From Hippasteria phrygiana (taxonomy: Eukaryota; Echinodermata; Asteroidea; Valvatida; Goniasteridae), in NCBI GenBank assembly GCA_037893225.1, contig JAZGUH010000054.1, positions 558,001 to 622,000 on the forward strand: a DNA stretch of 64,000 bases. Reading direction: 5' to 3'. Under the pieces are notes generated by a model. That model had not been told where the DNA came from and made no database searches. It saw nothing but the letters and a program-made list of their open reading frames with translations. Of the stretch, positions 37,202 to 50,001 are shown piece after piece. Both the position numbers and the translations under genes were made by a program. Position 1 is the stretch's first letter; every line of letters starts with the position of its first letter.

Positions 37202-40200
37202 CATGAAATATCAACCAAATGCAGTAATTTTGACATGTATGTATAGCTTAGATCTGGCGCTACATGTTGCAATCATCGGCGGCTTCTTAGAGTTAAAACT
37301 TGTGGAGAAAATTCAAACCTCGCAATGATTATTTTCTTTCCGGCCAACATCTGTGTTCAGATTACCGTCTATTTATTGCTCCATGCATGTCAAATTCCCT
37401 GGGGTATGGACTTGCTTTACTCATTCATAATTGCATGAAATATCAACCAAATTCAGTAATTTTGACATGTATGGACAGCTTAGATCTGGCGCTACATGTT
37501 GCAATTATCGGCGGCTTCTTAGAGTTAAAACTTGTGGAGAAAATTCAAACCTCGCAATGTTTATTTTCTTTCCGGCCAACATCTGTGTACATATTACCTT
37601 CTATTTATTGCTCCATGCCTGTCAAATTCCCTGGGGTATGGACTTGCTTTACTTATTCATAATTGCATGAAATACCAACCAAATGCAGTATTTTTGACAT
37701 GTATGGATAGTTTAGATCTGGCGCTACATGTTGCAATCATCGGCGGCTTCCTAGAGTTAAAACTTGTGGAGAAAATTCAAACCTCGCAATGTTTATTTTC
37801 TTTCCGGCCAACATCTGTGTGCAGATTACCGTCTATTTATCGCTCCATGCCTGTCAAATTCCCTGGGGTATGGACTTGCTTTACTCATTCATAATTGCAT
37901 GAAATATCAACCAAATGCAGTAATTTTGACATGTGTGTATAGCTTAGATCTGGCGCTACATGTTGCAATCATCGGCGGCTTCCCAGAGTTAAAACTTGTG
38001 GAGAAAATTCAAACCTCGCAATGTTTATTTTCTTTCCGGCCAACATCTGTGTACATATTACCGTCTATTTATTGCTCCATGCATGTCAAATTCCCTGGGG
38101 TATGGACTTGCTTTATTCATTCATAATTGCATGAAATATCAACCAAATGCAGTATTTTTGACATGTATGGATAGCTTAGATCTGGCGCTACATGTTGCAA
38201 TCATCGGCGGCTTCCTAGAGTTAAAACTTGTGGAGAAAATTCAAACCTCGCAATGTTTATTTTCTTTCCGGCCAACATCTGTGTACATGTTACCGTCTAT
38301 TTATTGCTCCATGCATGTCAAATTCCCTGGGGTATGGACTTGCTTTACTCATTCATAATTGCATGAAATATCAACCAAATACAGTAATTTTGACATGTAT
38401 GGATAGCTTAGATCTGGCGCTACATGTTGCAATCATCGGCGGCTGCCTAGATTTAAAACTTGTGGAGAAAATTCAAACCTCGCAATGTTTATTTTCTTTC
38501 CGGCCAACATCTGTGTACATATTACCGTCTATTTATTGCTCCATGCCTGTCAAATTCCCTGGGGTATGGACTTGCTTTACTCATTCATAATTGCATGAAA
38601 TATCAACCAAATGCAGTAATTTTGACATGTATGGATAGCTTAGATCTGGCGCTACATGTTGCAATCATCGGCGGCTTCCCAGAATTAAAACTTGTGGAGA
38701 AAATTCAAACCTCGCAATGTTTATTTTCTTTCCGGCCAACATCTGTGTACATATTACCGTCTATTTATTGCTCCATGCCTGTCAAATTCCCTGGGGTATG
38801 GACTTGCTTTACTCATTCATAATTGCATGAAATATCAACCAAATGCAGTAATTTTGACATGTGTGTATAGCTTAGATCTGGCGCTACATGTTGCAATTAT
38901 CGGCGGCTTCTTAGATTTAACACTTGTGGAGAAAATTCAAACCTCGCAATGTTTATTTTCTTCCCGGCCACCATCCGTGTGCAGATTACCTTTTATTTAT
39001 TGCTCCATGCCTGTCAAATTCCCTGGGGTATGGACTTGCTTTACTCATTCATAATTGCATGAAATATCAACCAAATACAGTCATTTTGACATGTATGGAT
39101 AGCTTAGATCTGGCGCTACATGTTGCAATCATCGGCGGCTTCCTATAGTTACAATTTGTGGAGAAAATTCAAACCTCGCAATGTTTATTTTCTTTCCGGC
39201 CAACATCTGTGTACATGTTACCGTCTATTTATTGCTCCATGCATGTCAAATTCCCTGGGGTATGGACTTGCTTTACTCATTCATAATTGCATGAAATATC
39301 AACCAAATTCAGTAATTTTGACATGTATGGATAGCTTAGATCTGGCGCTACATGTTGCAATTATCGCCGGCTTCTTAGAGTTAACACTTGTGGAGAAAAT
39401 TCAAACCTCGCAATGTTTATTTTCTTTCCGGCCAACATCTGTGTACATATTACCGTATATTTATTGCTCCATGCATGTCAAATTCCCTGGGGTATGGACT
39501 TGCTTTACTCAATCATAATTGCATGAAATATCAACTAAATACAGTAATTTTGACATGTATGGATATCTTAGATCTGGCGCTACATGTTGCAATCATCGGC
39601 GGCTTCCTAGAGTTAAAATTTGTGGAGAAAATTCAAACCTCGCAATGTTTATTTTCTTTCCGGCCAACATCTGTGTACATGTTACCGTCTATTTATTGCT
39701 CCATGCATGTCAAATTCCCTGGGGTATGGACTTGCTTTACTCATTCATAATTGCATGAAATATCAACCAAATGCAGTAATTTTGACATGTATGTATAGCT
39801 TAGATCTGGCGCTACATATTGCAATCATCGGCGGCTTCTTAGAGTTAAAACTTGTGGAGAAAATTCAAACCTCGCAATGTTTATTTTCTTTCCGGCCAAC
39901 ATCTGTGTGCAGATTACCGTCTATTTATTGCTCCATGCATGTCAAATTCCCTGGGGTATGGACTTGCTTTACTCATTCATAATTGCATGAAATATCAACC
40001 AAATGCAGTATTTGTGACATGTATGGATAGCTTAGATCTGGCGCTACATGTTGCAACCATCGGCGGCTTCTTAGAGTTAAAACTTGTGGAGAAAATTCAA
40101 ACCTCGCAATGTTTATTTTCTTTCCGGCCAACATCTGTGTACATGTTACCGTCTATTTATTGCTCCATGCATGTCAAATTCCCTGGGGTATGGACTTGCT

Positions 40201-40217
40201 TTACTCATTCATAATTG
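37202..40217 (+). repeat. HOR copy b, expanded to 13 monomers by block W copy 2
   Basis: Starts with monomer types 1-3 as in copy a. At 37852 it then switches into the duplicate of 32516-34720, which brings in left-domain monomers (GGCGGCTGCCTAGATTT near 38444) before returning to types 4-8. The next type 1 monomer is at 40218, 13 monomers after the previous one. Insertion of a 2.2-kb block by exchange between arrays of different register explains the length. Confidence 0.88.
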
Positions 40218-42537
40218 CATGAAATATCAACCAAATGCAGTAATTTTGACATGTATGTATAGCTTAGATCTGGCGCTACATGTTGCAATCATCGGCGGCT
40301 TCTTAGAGTTAAAACTTGTGGAGAAAATTCAAACCTCGCAATGATTATTTTCTTTCCGGCCAACATCTGTGTTCAGATTACCGTCTATTTATTGCTCCAT
40401 GCATGTCAAATTCCCTGGGGTATGGACTTGCTTTACTCATTCATAATTGCATGAAATATCAACCAAATTCAGTAATTTTGACATGTATGGACAGCTTAGA
40501 TCTGGCGCTACATGTTGCAATTATCGGCGGCTTCTTAGAGTTAAAACTTGTGGAGAAAATTCAAACCTCGCAATGTTTATTTTCTTTCCGGCCAACATCT
40601 GTGTACATATTACCTTCTATTTATTGCTCCATGCCTGTCAAATTCCCTGGGGTATGGACTTGCTTTACTTATTCATAATTGCATGAAATACCAACCAAAT
40701 GCAGTATTTTTGACATGTATGGATAGTTTAGATCTGGCGCTACATGTTGCAATCATCGGCGGCTTCCTAGAGTTAAAACTTGTGGAGAAAATTCAAACCT
40801 CGCAATGTTTATTTTCTTTCCGGCCAACATCTGTGTGCAGATTACCGTCTATTTATCGCTCCATGCCTGTCAAATTCCCTGGGGTATGGACTTGCTTTAC
40901 TCATTCATAATTGCATGAAATATCAACCAAATGCAGTAATTTTGACATGTGTGTATAGCTTAGATCTGGCGCTACATGTTGCAATTATCGGCGGCTTCTT
41001 AGATTTAACACTTGTGGAGAAAATTCAAACCCCGCAATGTTTATTTTCTTCCCGGCCACCATCCGTGTGCAGATTACCTTTTATTTATTGCTCCATGCCT
41101 GTCAAATTCCCTGGGGTATGGACTTGCTTTACTCATTCATAATTGCATGAAATATCAACCAAATACAGTCATTTTGACATGTATGGATAGCTTAGATCTG
41201 GCGCTACATGTTGCAATCATCGGCGGCTTCCTATAGTTACAATTTGTGGAGAAAATTCAAACCTCGCAATGTTTATTTTCTTTCCGGCCAACATCTGTGT
41301 ACATGTTACCGTCTATTTATTGCTCCATGCATGTCAAATTCCCTGGGGTATGGACTTGCTTTACTCATTCATAATTGCATGAAATATCAACCAAATTCAG
41401 TAATTTTGACATGTATGGATAGCTTAGATCTGGCGCTACATGTTGCAATTATCGCCGGCTTCTTAGAGTTAACACTTGTGGAGAAAATTCAAACCTCGCA
41501 ATGTTTATTTTCTTTCCGGCCAACATCTGTGTACATATTACCGTATATTTATTGCTCCATGCATGTCAAATTCCCTGGGGTATGGACTTGCTTTACTCAA
41601 TCATAATTGCATGAAATATCAACTAAATACAGTAATTTTGACATGTATGGATATCTTAGATCTGGCGCTACATGTTGCAATCATCGGCGGCTTCCTAGAG
41701 TTAAAATTTGTGGAGAAAATTCAAACCTCGCAATGTTTATTTTCTTTCCGGCCAACATCTGTGTACATGTTACCGTCTATTTATTGCTCCATGCATGTCA
41801 AATTCCCTGGGGTATGGACTTGCTTTACTCATTCATAATTGCATGAAATATCAACCAAATGCAGTAATTTTGACATGTATGTATAGCTTAGATCTGGCGC
41901 TACATATTGCAATCATCGGCGGCTTCTTAGAGTTAAAACTTGTGGAGAAAATTCAAACCTCGCAATGTTTATTTTCTTTCCGGCCAACATCTGTGTGCAG
42001 ATTACCGTCTATTTATTGCTCCATGCATGTCAAATTCCCTGGGGTATGGACTTGCTTTATTCATTCATAATTGCATGAAATATCAACCAAATGCAGTATT
42101 TGTGACATGTATGGATAGCTTAGATCTGGCGCTACATGTTGCAATCATCGGCGGCTTCCTAGAGTTAAAACTTGTGGAGAAAATTCAAACCTCGCAATGT
42201 TTATTTTCTTTCCGGCCAACATCTGTGTACATATTACCGTCTATTTATTGCTCCATGCATGTTAAATTCCCTGGGGTATGGACTTGCTTTATTCATTCAT
42301 AATTGCATGAAATATCAACCAAATGCAGTATTTTTGACATGTATGGATAGCTTAGATCTGGCGCTACATGTTGCAACCATCGGCGGCTTCTTAGAGTTAA
42401 AACTTGTGGAGAAAATTCAAACCTCGCAATGTTTATTTTCTTTCCGGCCAACATCTGTGTACATGTTACCGTCTATTTATTGCTCCATGCATGTCAAATT
42501 CCCTGGGGTATGGACTTGCTTTACTCATTCATAATTG
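40218..42537 (+). repeat. HOR copy c, 10 monomers (2,320 bp)
   Basis: Types 1-8 in order, with AAACCCCGC near 41028, CCTATAGTTACAATT near 41230 and EcoRV GGATATC at 41649. Two extra monomers follow: one with GTATTTGTGACATG, and one with CATGTTAAATTCC just before GCAACCATC. Type 1 then recurs at 42538. The extra pair also occurs before 35346, so it may belong to a longer 10-monomer form. Confidence 0.9.
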
Positions 42538-44393
42538 CATGAAATATCAACCAAATGCAGTAATTTTGACATGTATGTATAGCTTAGATCTGGCGCTACA
42601 TGTTGCAATCATCGGCGGCTTCTTAGAGTTAAAACTTGTGGAGAAAATTCAAACCTCGCAATGATTATTTTCTTTCCGGCCAACATCTGTGTTCAGATTA
42701 CCGTCTATTTATTGCTCCATGCATGTCAAATTCCCTGGGGTATGGACTTGCTTTACTCATTCATAATTGCATGAAATATCAACCAAATTCAGTAATTTTG
42801 ACATGTATGGACAGCTTAGATCTGGCGCTACATGTTGCAATTATCGGCGGCTTCTTAGAGTTAAAACTTGTGGAGAAAATTCAAACCTCGCAATGTTTAT
42901 TTTCTTTCCGGCCAACATCTGTGTACATATTACCTTCTATTTATTGCTCCATGCCTGTCAAATTCCCTGGGGTATGGACTTGCTTTACTTATTCATAATT
43001 GCATGAAATACCAACCAAATGCAGTATTTTTGACATGTATGGATAGTTTAGATCTGGCGCTACATGTTGCAATCATCGGCGGCTTCCTAGAGTTAAAACT
43101 TGTGGAGAAAATTCAAACCTCGCAATGTTTATTTTCTTTCCGGCCAACATCTGTGTGCAGATTACCGTCTATTTATCGCTCCATGCCTGTCAAATTCCCT
43201 GGGGTATGGACTTGCTTTACTCATTCATAATTGCATGAAATATCAACCAAATGCAGTAATTTTGACATGTGTGTATAGCTTAGATCTGGCGCTACATGTT
43301 GCAATTATCGGCGGCTTCTTAGATTTAACACTTGTGGAGAAAATTCAAACCCCGCAATGTTTATTTTCTTCCCGGCCACCATCCGTGTGCAGATTACCTT
43401 TTATTTATTGCTCCATGCCTGTCAAATTCCCTGGGGTATGGACTTGCTTTACTCATTCATAATTGCATGAAATATCAACCAAATACAGTCATTTTGACAT
43501 GTATGGATAGCTTAGATCTGGCGCTACATGTTGCAATCATCGGCGGCTTCCTATAGTTACAATTTGTGGAGAAAATTCAAACCTCGCAATGTTTATTTTC
43601 TTTCCGGCCAACATCTGTGTACATGTTACCGTCTATTTATTGCTCCATGCATGTCAAATTCCCTGGGGTATGGACTTGCTTTACTCATTCATAATTGCAT
43701 GAAATATCAACCAAATTCAGTAATTTTGACATGTATGGATAGCTTAGATCTGGCGCTACATGTTGCAATTATCGCCGGCTTCTTAGAGTTAACACTTGTG
43801 GAGAAAATTCAAACCTCGCAATGTTTATTTTCTTTCCGGCCAACATCTGTGTACATATTACCGTATATTTATTGCTCCATGCATGTCAAATTCCCTGGGG
43901 TATGGACTTGCTTTACTCAATCATAATTGCATGAAATATCAACTAAATACAGTAATTTTGACATGTATGGATATCTTAGATCTGGCGCTACATGTTGCAA
44001 TCATCGGCGGCTTCCTAGAGTTAAAATTTGTGGAGAAAATTCAAACCTCGCAATGTTTATTTTCTTTCCGGCCAACATCTGTGTACATGTTACCGTCTAT
44101 TTATTGCTCCATGCATGTCAAATTCCCTGGGGTATGGACTTGCTTTACTCATTCATAATTGCATGAAATATCAACCAAATGCAGTAATTTTGACATGTAT
44201 GTATAGCTTAGATCTGGCGCTACATATTGCAATCATCGGCGGCTTCTTAGAGTTAAAACTTGTGGAGAAAATTCAAACCTCGCAATGTTTATTTTCTTTC
44301 CGGCCAACATCTGTGTGCAGATTACCGTCTATTTATTGCTCCATGCATGTCAAATTCCCTGGGGTATGGACTTGCTTTATTCATTCATAATTG
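42538..44393 (+). repeat. HOR copy d, basic 8 monomers
   Basis: Types 1-8 with no extra monomer; the next type 1 is at 44394. The monomers match copy c at offset 2,320 over types 1-8. EcoRV GGATATC is at 43969. Together with copy a this defines the 1,856-bp basic unit. Confidence 0.92.
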
Positions 44394-47300
44394 CATGAAA
44401 TATCAACCAAATGCAGTAATTTTGACATGTATGTATAGCTTAGATCTGGCGCTACATGTTGCAATCATCGGCGGCTTCTTAGAGTTAAAACTTGTGGAGA
44501 AAATTCAAACCTCGCAATGATTATTTTCTTTCCGGCCAACATCTGTGTTCAGATTACCGTCTATTTATTGCTCCATGCATGTCAAATTCCCTGGGGTATG
44601 GACTTGCTTTACTCATTCATAATTGCATGAAATATCAACCAAATTCAGTAATTTTGACATGTATGGACAGCTTAGATCTGGCGCTACATGTTGCAATTAT
44701 CGGCGGCTTCTTAGAGTTAAAACTTGTGGAGAAAATTCAAACCTCGCAATGTTTATTTTCTTTCCGGCCAACATCTGTGTACATATTACCTTCTATTTAT
44801 TGCTCCATGCCTGTCAAATTCCCTGGGGTATGGACTTGCTTTACTTATTCATAATTGCATGAAATACCAACCAAATGCAGTATTTTTGACATGTATGGAT
44901 AGTTTAGATCTGGCGCTACATGTTGCAATCATCGGCGGCTTCCTAGAGTTAAAACTTGTGGAGAAAATTCAAACCTCGCAATGTTTATTTTCTTTCCGGC
45001 CAACATCTGTGTGCAGATTACCGTCTATTTATCGCTCCATGCCTGTCAAATTCCCTGGGGTATGGACCTGCTTTACTCATTCATAATTGCATGAAATATC
45101 AACCAAATGCAGTAATTTTGACATGTGTGTATAGCTTAGATCTGGCGCTACATGTTGCAATTATCGGCGGCTTCTTAGATTTAACACTTGTGGAGAAAAT
45201 TCAAACCCCGCAATGTTTATTTTCTTCCCGGCCACCATCCGTGTGCAGATTACCTTTTATTTATTGCTCCATGCCTGTCAAATTCCCTGGGGTATGGACT
45301 TGCTTTACTCATTCATAATTGCATGAAATATCAACCAAATACAGTCATTTTGACATGTATGGATAGCTTAGATCTGGCGCTACATGTTGCAATCATCGGC
45401 GGCTTCCTATAGTTACAATTTGTGGAGAAAATTCAAACCTCGCAATGTTTATTTTCTTTCCGGCCAACATCTGTGTACATGTTACCGTCTATTTATTGCT
45501 CCATGCATGTCAAATTCCCTGGGGTATGGACTTGCTTTACTCATTCATAATTGCATGAAATATCAACCAAATTCAGTAATTTTGACATGTATGGATAGCT
45601 TAGATCTGGCGCTACATGTTGCAATTATCGCCGGCTTCTTAGAGTTAACACTTGTGGAGAAAATTCAAACCTCGCAATGTTTATTTTCTTTCCGGCCAAC
45701 ATCTGTGTACATATTACCGTATATTTATTGCTCCATGCATGTCAAATTCCCTGGGGTATGGACTTGCTTTACTCAATCATAATTGCATGAAATATCAACT
45801 AAATACAGTAATTTTGACATGTATGGATATCTTAGATCTGGCGCTACATGTTGCAATCATCGGCGGCTTCCTAGAGTTAAAATTTGTGGAGAAAATTCAA
45901 ACCTCGCAATGTTTATTTTCTTTCCGGCCAACATCTGTGTACATGTTACCGTCTATTTATTGCTCCATGCATGTCAAATTCCCTGGGGTATGGACTTGCT
46001 TTACTCATTCATAATTGCATGAAATATCAACCAAATGCAGTAATTTTGACATGTATGTATAGCTTAGATCTGGCGCTACATATTGCAATCATCGGCGGCT
46101 TCTTAGAGTTAAAACTTGTGGAGAAAATTCAAACCTCGCAATGTTTATTTTCTTTCCGGCCAACATCTGTGTGCAGATTACCGTCTATTTATTGCTCCAT
46201 GCATGTCAAATTCCCTGGGGTATGGACTTGCTTTATTCATTCATAATTGCATGAAATATCAACCAAATGCAGTATTTGTGACATGTATGGATAGCTTAGA
46301 TCTGGCGCTACATGTTGCAATCATCGGCGGCTTCCTAGAGTTAAAACTTGTGGAGAAAATTCAAACCTCGCAATGTTTATTTTCTTTCCGGCCAACATCT
46401 GTGTACATATTACCGTCTATTTATTGCTCCATGCATGTCAAATTCCCTGGGGTATGGACTTGCTTTACTCATTCATAATTGCATGAAATATCAACCAAAT
46501 ACAGTAATTTTGACATGTATGGATAGCTTAGATCTGGCGCTACATGTTGCAATCATCGGCGGCTTCCCAGAGTTAAAACTTGTGGAGAAAATTCAAACCT
46601 CGCAATGTTTATTTTCTTTCCGGCCAACATCTGTGTACATATTACCGTCTATTTATTGCTCCATGCATGTTAAATTCCCTGGGGTATGGACTTGCTTTAT
46701 TCATTCATAATTGCATGAAATATCAACCAAATGCAGTATTTTTGACATGTATGGATAGCTTAGATCTGGCGCTACATATTGCAATCATCGGCGGCTTCTT
46801 AGAGTTAAAACTTGTGGAGAAAATTCAAACCTCGCAATGTTTATTTTCTTTCCGGCCAACATCTGTGTGCAGATTACCGTCTATTTATTGCTCCATGCAT
46901 GTCAAATTCCCTGGGGTATGGACTTGCTTTATTCATTCATAATTGCATGAAATATCAACCAAATGCAGTATTTGTGACATGTATGGATAGCTTAGATCTG
47001 GCGCTACATGTTGCAATCATCGGCGGCTTCCTAGAGTTAAAACTTGTGGAGAAAATTCAAACCTCGCAATGTTTATTTTCTTTCCGGCCAACATCTGTGT
47101 ACATATTACCGTCTATTTATTGCTCCATGCATGTCAAATTCCCTGGGGTATGGACTTGCTTTACTCATTCATAATTGCATGAAATATCAACCAAATACAG
47201 TAATTTTGACATGTATGGATAGCTTAGATCTGGCGCTACATGTTGCAATCATCGGCGGCTTCCCAGAGTTAAAACTTGTGGAGAAAATTCAAACCTCGCA

Positions 47301-48569
47301 ATGTTTATTTTCTTTCCGGCCAACATCTGTGTACATATTACCGTCTATTTATTGCTCCATGCATGTTAAATTCCCTGGGGTATGGACTTGCTTTACTCAT
47401 TCATAATTGCATGAAATATCAACCAAATGCAGTAATTTTGACATGTGTGTATAGCTTAGATCTGGCGCTACATGTTGCAATTATCGGCGGCTTCTTAGAT
47501 TTAACACTTGTGGAGAAAATTCAAACCCCGCAATGTTTATTTTCTTCCCGGCCACCATCCGTGTGCAGATTACCTTTTATTTATTGCTCCATGCCTGTCA
47601 AATTCCCTGGGGTATGGACTTGCTTTACTCATTCATAATTGCATGAAATATCAACCAAATACAGTCATTTTGACATGTATGGATAGCTTAGATCTGGCGC
47701 TACATGTTGCAATCATCGGCGGCTTCCTATAGTTACAATTTGTGGAGAAAATTCAAACCTCGCAATGTTTATTTTCTTTCCGGCCAACATCTGTGTACAT
47801 GTTACCGTCTATTTATTGCTCCATGCATGTCAAATTCCCTGGGGTATGGACTTGCTTTACTCATTCATAATTGCATGAAATATCAACCAAATTCAGTAAT
47901 TTTGACATGTATGGATAGCTTAGATCTGGCGCTACATGTTGCAATTATCGCCGGCTTCTTAGAGTTAACACTTGTGGAGAAAATTCAAACCTCGCAATGT
48001 TTATTTTCTTTCCGGCCAACATCTGTGTACATATTACCGTATATTTATTGCTCCATGCATGTCAAATTCCCTGGGGTATGGACTTGCTTTACTCAATCAT
48101 AATTGCATGAAATATCAACTAAATACAGTAATTTTGACATGTATGGATATCTTAGATCTGGCGCTACATGTTGCAATCATCGGCGGCTTCCTAGAGTTAA
48201 AATTTGTGGAGAAAATTCAAACCTCGCAATGTTTATTTTCTTTCCGGCCAACATCTGTGTACATGTTACCGTCTATTTATTGCTCCATGCATGTCAAATT
48301 CCCTGGGGTATGGACTTGCTTTACTCATTCATAATTGCATGAAATATCAACCAAATGCAGTAATTTTGACATGTATGTATAGCTTAGATCTGGCGCTACA
48401 TATTGCAATCATCGGCGGCTTCTTAGAGTTAAAACTTGTGGAGAAAATTCAAACCTCGCAATGTTTATTTTCTTTCCGGCCAACATCTGTGTGCAGATTA
48501 CCGTCTATTTATTGCTCCATGCATGTCAAATTCCCTGGGGTATGGACTTGCTTTATTCATTCATAATTG
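44394..48569 (+). repeat. HOR copies e and f, with repeated 3-monomer spacer
   Basis: Types 1-8 run from 44394 to 46249. The set GTATTTGTGACATG, AAATACAGTAATT, CATGTTAAATTCC is then present twice (46250-47409), separated by a CTACATATTG monomer. Types 4-8 follow again (47410-48569) without types 1-3. A private GGTATGGACCTGC is at about 45060. EcoRV sites lie at 45825-45831 and 48145-48151. The spacer doubling is a 464/696-scale local event inside the larger HOR. Confidence 0.85.
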
Positions 48570-48730
48570 CATGAAATATCAACCAAATGCAGTATTTTTG
48601 ACATGTATGGATAGCTTAGATCTGGCGCTACATGTTGCAATCATCGGCGGCTTCTTAGAGTTAAAACTTGTGGAGAAAATTCAAACCTCGCAATGTTTAT
48701 TTTCTTTCCGGCCAACATCTGTGTACATGT

Positions 48731-50001
48731 TACCGTCTATTTATTGCTCCATGCATGTCAAATTCCCTGGGGTATGGACTTGCTTTACTCATTCATAATT
48801 GCATGAAATATCAACCAAATTCAGTAATTTTGACATGTATGGACAGCTTAGATCTGGCGCTACATGTTGCAATTATCGGCGGCTTCTTAGAGTTAAAACT
48901 TGTGGAGAAAATTCAAACCTCGCAATGTTTATTTTCTTTCCGGCCAACATCTGTGTACATATTACCTTCTATTTATTGCTCCATGCCTGTCAAATTCCCT
49001 GGGGTATGGACTTGCTTTACTTATTCATAATTGCATGAAATATCAACCAAATGCAGTAATTTTGACATGTATGTATAGCTTAGATCTGGCGCTACATGTT
49101 GCAATCATCGGCGGCTTCCCAGAGTTAAAATTTGTGGAGAAAATTCAAACCTCGCAATGTTTATTTTCTTTCCGGCCAACATCTGTGTACATGTTACCGT
49201 CTATTTATTGCTCCATGCATGTCAAATTCCCTGGGGTATGGACTTGCTTTACTCATTCATAATTGCATGAAATATCAACCAAATTCAGTAATTTTGACAT
49301 GTATGGATAGCTTAGATCTGGCGCTACATGTTGCAATTATCGGCGGCTTCTTAGAGTTAACACTTGTGGAGAAAATTCAAACCTCGCAATGTTTATTTTC
49401 TTCCCGGCCACCATCCGTGTGCAGATTACCTTTTATTTATTGCTCCATGCCTGTCAAATTCCCTGGGGTATGGACTTGCTTTACTCATTCATAATTGCAT
49501 GAAATATCAACCAAATACAGTCATTTTGACATGTATGGATAGCTTAGATCTGGCGCTACATGTTGCAATCATCGGCGGCTTCCTATAGTTAAAATTTGTG
49601 GAGAAAATTCAAACCTCGCAATGTTTATTTTCTTTCCGGCCAACATCTGTGTACATGTTACCGTCTATTTATTGCTCCATGCATGTCAAATTCCCTGGGG
49701 TATGGACTTGCTTTATTCATTCATAATTGCATGAAATATCAACCAAATGCAGTATTTTTGACATGTATGGATAGCTTAGATCTGGCGCTACATGTTGCAA
49801 TCATCGGCGGCTTCTTAGAGTTCAAACTTGTGGAGAAAATTCAAACCTCGCAATGTTTATTTTCTTTCCGGCCAACATCTGTGTACATATTACCGTCTAT
49901 TTATTGCTCCATGCCTGTCAAATTCCCTGGGGTATGGACTTGCTTTACTCATTCATAATTGCATGAAATATCAACCAAATGCAGTAATTTTGACATGTAT
50001 G
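48731..50001 (+). repeat. Block U copy 1, duplicated at 61259-62529
   Basis: About 1.27 kb matching 61259-62529 at offset 12,528 (54 monomers). Shared features are GGACAGC near 48841, ATTACCTTCT, TTACTTATTC near 49017, TTCCCGGCCACC near 49402, CCTATAGTTAAAATT near 49583 and GAGTTCAAACTTG near 49819. Two differences were noted: TTAAAATTTG here versus TTAAAACTTG there (near 49127), and the intact BglII site here. Confidence 0.87.
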
